From Flavobacteriaceae bacterium (GTDB lineage: Bacteria; Bacteroidota; Bacteroidia; Flavobacteriales; Flavobacteriaceae), in NCBI GenBank assembly GCA_002702385.1, contig NZZF01000003.1, positions 1 through 9,403 of the forward strand: 9,403 nucleotides of DNA, read 5' to 3'. Shown here piece by piece: positions 5,809-9,403 of the stretch. The notes under the pieces were generated by a model. The model saw nothing but the letters and a program-made list of their open reading frames with translations. It ran no database searches and had not been told where the DNA came from. Numbering within the stretch: position 1 is the stretch's first letter; every line of letters begins with the position of its first letter. The position numbers and the translations under genes were made by a program.

Positions 5809-7246
5809 CGTTTAAAATATAGTTGGTTTGTCTTGAATCAAGCTTAGATTTTTGAATAAAAAATAAAGGAAATCCATATAGCTTTGAGAATCGATTGTTA
5901 AAGCTTTTCAATGTTCTGTTTTTTCTTTTCACCGCGTAGTCTTTTGTTTTGGATTTTTCAGTGAATAAAGACATTATTTTAGAATTAGCTAGTGATTTTT
6001 TGATAATAAACAGAGCAATTAAACTTCTTTCAGTTTCACTTAATTTCAAAACTCCTTTTACATGAAGAATTTCATCATCGATTAAAATGAAATTTTTACT
6101 TGAGTAACTAAAGAAAAGCCACAGAAAAAGTATTATCGAGACTAATAAAATCGCTCCAAAAATTAAATAAGAGTAAAATTTATCCGAGCTTCTATATAAA
6201 TATTCTTCATAAATATTTGGCAAATCTTCAACTCCATTTATATCAAAATATGCGATTTTGACAGCTCCAGTTGCAGAATTTCTAACAGTGCTTATTATTT
6301 CGTTGTTCTTCATTATAGATTTTCCTCCACTTTTATGTAACAATAAATCATTCTCTATCGTTTTTATAGTGTTTTTTATCGGATCAATTATATGAAGAGC
6401 AGGATCATCAACAAGATTGATTAAAAGATTGCCCTTATAAACCCAATCTTTGTTTAAGGCGGTTATAGGAGCATTGAGCAAAATAGGATTTAGAACTCCT
6501 TTCTTTTCCCAAGTGTAAGAATTTGAACTGATACTCTCTCCTATTGATGTTGATTTAGGCAAGTTTAAAACATAAAGATTATCTTCTCTGTTTTCTTTTT
6601 GATTGTTACTGTTTCTGCTTACAAACCCTGCGGCATAAAGTTTATCATCTTTAATTAAAAAAGCACCACGATCAATTCCTTCCGGCGCTTGCCCTTTGGT
6701 AGCTACATAGTCCCACTCACCGGAGCTAAAATTAAATTTTGTTAGAAGTGATTTTGTTTCCCAAAAACCATAACCCCCCAGCAAATACAAGTTTTTGTTA
6801 TGGCTGAAAAAATATCCAGAATATTGATTCCTGTGAGCAAAAGACCTGTCAATTCTTTTTATTTCTCCACTGCTTTCATTAAACTTGAATAGCATCCCGC
6901 CACCAGGGTATAAAAGATAAGTGTCAGGGCCCATTTTAGTTGGTACTAAAGCCTGAAGCTCAACATTAATTTCATTTGGTACTGGGTTAGAGTAGTCTTT
7001 ATATACAAATTCATCCTCTTGAAATGGACCAGTAAGAAAGCCATTTCTTAAAAGTATATGAAAATAGTTTTTGCCATTTTCAATAAATAAGAAGTCTCTG
7101 GTTGAAAGAACTCTTGAAAGACCCTCTTCTTTTATAATGGAATCATTAGAGACCTCAATAAAATTGCTTTTTTCAACAGCAAACAAAGGTTTGCTATTAA
7201 CACTCAAGGCGATTAATAATACATAGAAAAACACTTTTCTCATCAT
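5783..7246 (-). CDS. Signal peptide / Kelch-like propeller / membrane helix / winged-helix-like protein, putative transmembrane regulator
   Basis: This 487-residue protein is not a named family to me, but its architecture is readable. A signal peptide (1-23, cut near LFA/VEK) is followed by a periplasmic domain (about 25-355) rich in beta strands with Kelch-like turns: GGGMLF (115-120), LYLLGGYGFW (153-162), W178-D179, and LYAAGF (203-208). One membrane helix follows (about 357-380), then a cytoplasmic tail of about 105 residues. The tail begins ILIDDEILHVKG (387-398) and then shows a helix-turn-helix-like block, LKLSETERSLIALF (400-413), ANSKIMSLF (420-428) and the basic DYAVKRKNRTLKSFNNRF (436-453), ending in a possible wing (460-478). 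I infer a one-component regulator that senses outside and binds DNA inside. The ATG overlaps the upstream transferase stop by ATGA (7243-7246); a second ATG directly follows and could also serve. It is a paralogue of the protein encoded from 8295. A non-DNA-binding tail is possible. Confidence 0.82.
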   Translation of the reverse strand: MMRKVFFYVLLIALSVNSKPLFAVEKSNFIEVSNDSIIKEEGLSRVLSTRDFLFIENGKNYFHILLRNGFLTGPFQEDEFVYKDYSNPVPNEINVELQALVPTKMGPDTYLLYPGGGMLFKFNESSGEIKRIDRSFAHRNQYSGYFFSHNKNLYLLGGYGFWETKSLLTKFNFSSGEWDYVATKGQAPEGIDRGAFLIKDDKLYAAGFVSRNSNNQKENREDNLYVLNLPKSTSIGESISSNSYTWEKKGVLNPILLNAPITALNKDWVYKGNLLINLVDDPALHIIDPIKNTIKTIENDLLLHKSGGKSIMKNNEIISTVRNSATGAVKIAYFDINGVEDLPNIYEEYLYRSSDKFYSYLIFGAILLVSIILFLWLFFSYSSKNFILIDDEILHVKGVLKLSETERSLIALFIIKKSLANSKIMSLFTEKSKTKDYAVKRKNRTLKSFNNRFSKLYGFPLFFIQKSKLDSRQTNYILNEKINLKQN

Positions 7247-8277
7247 TTAAATATCAAGAAAAACACGCCGATCATATAAATTAGTAAGCAAAGAATAACA
7301 AGACTTAGACTAAGAACACTTGAAATAAGAAACCCTAAAACAAGTACAGAAATGGAAACAAACAAAATTGTTAATGTAGATTGCCAATGATTAAGCCCTT
7401 TTTTATCAATCAGCCTATGATGAAGATGAACTCTATCAGCGACAAATGGAGATTGTTTTTTGTACGCTCTTATAATAAAAGCTCTTAATGTATCAGCTAG
7501 CGGATAGATTAATAATAATACGGCAAGCAAAGGCCTTGAAATGTTTGAATCAGTCACAATAGAGCTTCTATCATCAAGGATATAAAACACATAAAACGCC
7601 ATAACAGACCCTAGCAAAAGCGAGCCAGTATCACCTAGAAAAACTTTTTTATGAGGGTTCATGTTGTAAAGTAAAAAACCAATTAATGCTCCTATTATTG
7701 ATGGAACAACAAGCTCCATTTCTTTTGAAGAAACTGCAAGAATAGCCCCAACAATAACAAAAAACTTTATACAAAGCAAAGCGGCTAACCCATCAATTCC
7801 ATCAATTAGGTTTAATGAGTTTACTATCACGACAAAAACATATATGGTTATTACTGCAGATGCCCAGTATGGAATTTCATAAATTCCAAAAACTCCATGA
7901 AAATTATTTATATAAACACGACTTTGCAATAACACAACCCCGGCAAACACTTGAACAAAAAACTTTTCTCTGTATTTAATTGAAAACAAATCATCGCCAA
8001 CACCAATTAGAGCTACAAAACAAAAAGCAATTAGAGCATAAAGATTCATGCTTATTACACCTAGAGCCTTTCCAATACCATAACATATACAAAATGTTAA
8101 AAACAAAGCAAGCCCCCCAGACCTGGTTGCTTTGTCTTTGTGAGAAGACCTCTCTACAACTGGGTCGTACATTTTATTTCGATTAAAAGTGTTGTTTAGA
8201 TATCCGTTTAAAAAAGCTGAGAGACCAGCCCCTAAAAACAAAAACAAAAAATAATAAACTAATAATTCAATTTCCAT
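7243..8277 (-). CDS. WecA-type polyprenyl-phosphate sugar-1-phosphate transferase (glycosyltransferase family 4)
   Basis: Integral membrane enzyme that transfers a sugar-1-phosphate, classically GlcNAc-1-P from UDP-GlcNAc, to undecaprenyl phosphate. This is the first lipid-linked step of O-antigen, capsule or related polymers. At 344 residues with about ten hydrophobic segments it is normal length. Motifs: RSSHKDKATRSGGLALF (43-59) at the N-terminal loop; VGDDLFS (93-99) with the Asp pair 95-96; NSLNLIDGIDGLA (153-165); FLGDTGSLLLG (213-223); and DRVHLHHRL (281-289). The HLHH form marks the WecA/TagO/WbpL branch and not MraY, and no cell-division or murein cluster is nearby. The sugar used cannot be told from the sequence. 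The ATG at 8277 is 17 bases from the divergent GTG at 8295. The stop overlaps the next gene by ATGA, suggesting translational coupling to the propeller regulator. It may be the first gene of a polysaccharide locus. Confidence 0.95.
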   Translation of the reverse strand: MEIELLVYYFLFLFLGAGLSAFLNGYLNNTFNRNKMYDPVVERSSHKDKATRSGGLALFLTFCICYGIGKALGVISMNLYALIAFCFVALIGVGDDLFSIKYREKFFVQVFAGVVLLQSRVYINNFHGVFGIYEIPYWASAVITIYVFVVIVNSLNLIDGIDGLAALLCIKFFVIVGAILAVSSKEMELVVPSIIGALIGFLLYNMNPHKKVFLGDTGSLLLGSVMAFYVFYILDDRSSIVTDSNISRPLLAVLLLIYPLADTLRAFIIRAYKKQSPFVADRVHLHHRLIDKKGLNHWQSTLTILFVSISVLVLGFLISSVLSLSLVILCLLIYMIGVFFLIFK

Positions 8278-8294
8278 TTATTAACTTAGTTTTC

Positions 8295-9403
8295 GTGAAA
8301 AGATTTGTTTCATTTGGTGTTTTATTTTTCTTTAATTTTTCTTTATGTCAAATTCAGCTTCCAGTTTCTGATAGCGTAACAAACTTTTTATTTACAAAAT
8401 CAGAAAAGGAAAAACTATCTATAATAACCGTGAATGGTGTTTTTGAATTAAATAATAATTCATGGGATTATTTTAAATTTCCTTCTTCATCATTTAAGCA
8501 AGAGATTAAAAAAATTGGAGTAGAATTTTCGCACAAAGAATATTTATCTGTTTCAACTTCCAATGATTTTTATTTGGTTTCAGTTGGCGGAGGGCCAGTT
8601 TTTAAAAAAGACGATAATCAATTTATAAGAATTGACAACACAAGCCTTCATAAAAATCAAGTATGGGGGTCTTTTTTTGTATTTAATGACAAGATTCATA
8701 TCTATGGAGGCTACGGCTTCTGGTCTTTTAAAGACTATATTACTTTTTATGATTCAAACATTAAACAATGGGACATAGTTTATAACGAAAGCCCTTACAT
8801 TCCAAAAGGAAGAGGTAAGGCCATTAGCTTAATTACCTCGGATGACAAACTTTATGTTCTTGGCGGCACCACCATAGGTTCTCAAAGCGCTTTATATAAC
8901 ACTGATAATGAAGACGCCTTTTATTTTGACTTAATTAAAAAAGAATTTGTTGATCTAGGTAAAATCTCTGAGCCCTTAACCTCAAAACAGACTCTTTTTA
9001 CACTGCCGTCAATTAATAACAATTCTTTTCTAGTAGAAAACGATTCAATTATTAAATTCGATTTTAATGAGATGAGCTACTCATCTTTTAAAAGCAACAT
9101 AAAAAAAATAAATATTGACAATAAATTTCCAACTTTTATTGTCGATCAAAAAATATTTTATATTTCTGGAAATAATGGCCCAAAAACACTTGACCAAATA
9201 AATTTAAACTCATTAGATCAATCAGTTTATTCCAAGTCAACATTTCCAATAATTTCAAATAAAAGAGACAATTCAATTGATAACATTTTAATTGCTCTAG
9301 TTGGTTTTGTCTTTTTCTGGATAATTTTGAAGCTGTTTTTATATAAAGACCACATTAAGGCTCTATTCTTATTTGATGATGAAGCTATTTACTTTAAAAA
9401 CAA
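8295..9403 (+). CDS. Paralogue of the Kelch-like propeller transmembrane protein, partial, 3' end off the right edge
   Basis: The frame is open from a GTG at 8295 to the window edge, giving 369 residues without the C-terminus. It has a signal peptide (MKRFVSFGVLFFFNFSLC, about 1-18), a beta-rich periplasmic domain (about 20-325), one membrane helix (about 328-350), and the beginning of a cytoplasmic tail. It is clearly homologous to the 487-residue protein on the other side of the transferase: GGGPVFKK (98-105), RIDNTSLHKNQ (112-122), FF (127-128), IHIYGGYGFW (134-143), W159-D160 and LYVLGG (187-192) align in order, and after the helix LFLFDDEAIYFK (357-368) matches ILIDDEILHVK. The missing part would therefore be expected to hold the winged-helix-like tail. 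GTG is chosen because it starts a good signal peptide and no in-frame ATG precedes it. Cys18 in FSLC could be read as a lipobox, but type I cleavage suits a membrane-spanning protein better. Confidence 0.84.
   Translation, partial: MKRFVSFGVLFFFNFSLCQIQLPVSDSVTNFLFTKSEKEKLSIITVNGVFELNNNSWDYFKFPSSSFKQEIKKIGVEFSHKEYLSVSTSNDFYLVSVGGGPVFKKDDNQFIRIDNTSLHKNQVWGSFFVFNDKIHIYGGYGFWSFKDYITFYDSNIKQWDIVYNESPYIPKGRGKAISLITSDDKLYVLGGTTIGSQSALYNTDNEDAFYFDLIKKEFVDLGKISEPLTSKQTLFTLPSINNNSFLVENDSIIKFDFNEMSYSSFKSNIKKINIDNKFPTFIVDQKIFYISGNNGPKTLDQINLNSLDQSVYSKSTFPIISNKRDNSIDNILIALVGFVFFWIILKLFLYKDHIKALFLFDDEAIYFKN

Noticed and set aside
7980..8186. Open frame on the plus strand antisense to the transferase N-terminal region
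   Set aside because: The minus-strand frame carries the family motifs here; the plus-strand peptide is Gln/Lys-rich and unlike any protein I recognise.
7243..8277. Reading the membrane transferase as MraY
   Set aside because: The HLHH motif, the length of 344 residues and the absence of murein or division genes nearby fit the WecA/TagO branch better.
8287..8294. TAGTTTTC as a promoter element for the divergent propeller gene
   Set aside because: It has one mismatch to TAnnTTTG and abuts the GTG with no space for a transcription start upstream of the codon.
8295..8348. Lipoprotein signal in the truncated propeller protein (FSLC, Cys18)
   Set aside because: The motif is only partly lipobox-like, and the paralogue has an ordinary type I signal; a protein with a later membrane helix and cytoplasmic tail does not need lipidation.

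Overview
The window reads as a chromosomal segment of a Bacteroidota bacterium, most likely class Flavobacteriia. The evidence is the set of family-specific genes (a DUF4837 lipoprotein, a flavobacterial-type HolB, a bacterial GH3 enzyme beside an M23 peptidase), strong AT richness, promoters with the Bacteroidota -7 element TAnnTTTG instead of a sigma70 box, and no obvious Shine-Dalgarno sequences. Coding density is very high: the largest gap is 91 bases, several genes abut or overlap, and three of nine genes need TTG or GTG starts. This suggests a compact, possibly marine, genome (inference). No tRNA, rRNA, CRISPR array, insertion sequence or phage gene was seen, and no stretch over 300 bases lacks a gene.

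Left part (1-3348), housekeeping. holB (clamp-loader delta prime subunit) runs leftwards off the edge. Divergent from it, pgk (phosphoglycerate kinase) is followed after 6 bases by a DUF4837 lipoprotein. That pair converges, with a 4-base gap, on a 59-residue tatA.

Middle part (3440-5786). A membrane-anchored M23 peptidase and a GH3-type adenylating enzyme form a tight pair with a 1-base gap. They are transcribed divergently from tatA out of a 91-base region that carries recognisable promoters in both directions.

Right part (5783-9403), accessory and envelope-related. A WecA-type polyprenyl-phosphate sugar-1-phosphate transferase (7243-8277, minus) is translationally coupled by an ATGA overlap to a signal-peptide / beta-propeller / membrane-helix / winged-helix-like protein (5783-7246, minus). 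Divergently, 17 bases from the transferase start, lies a second gene for a clear paralogue of that propeller protein, cut by the right edge (8295-9403, plus). The propeller proteins look like transmembrane one-component regulators with a periplasmic Kelch-like sensor. Two such paralogues bracketing a lipid-carrier glycosyltransferase is the most unusual feature here and the best candidate for an under-described system; its link to surface polysaccharide control is inference.
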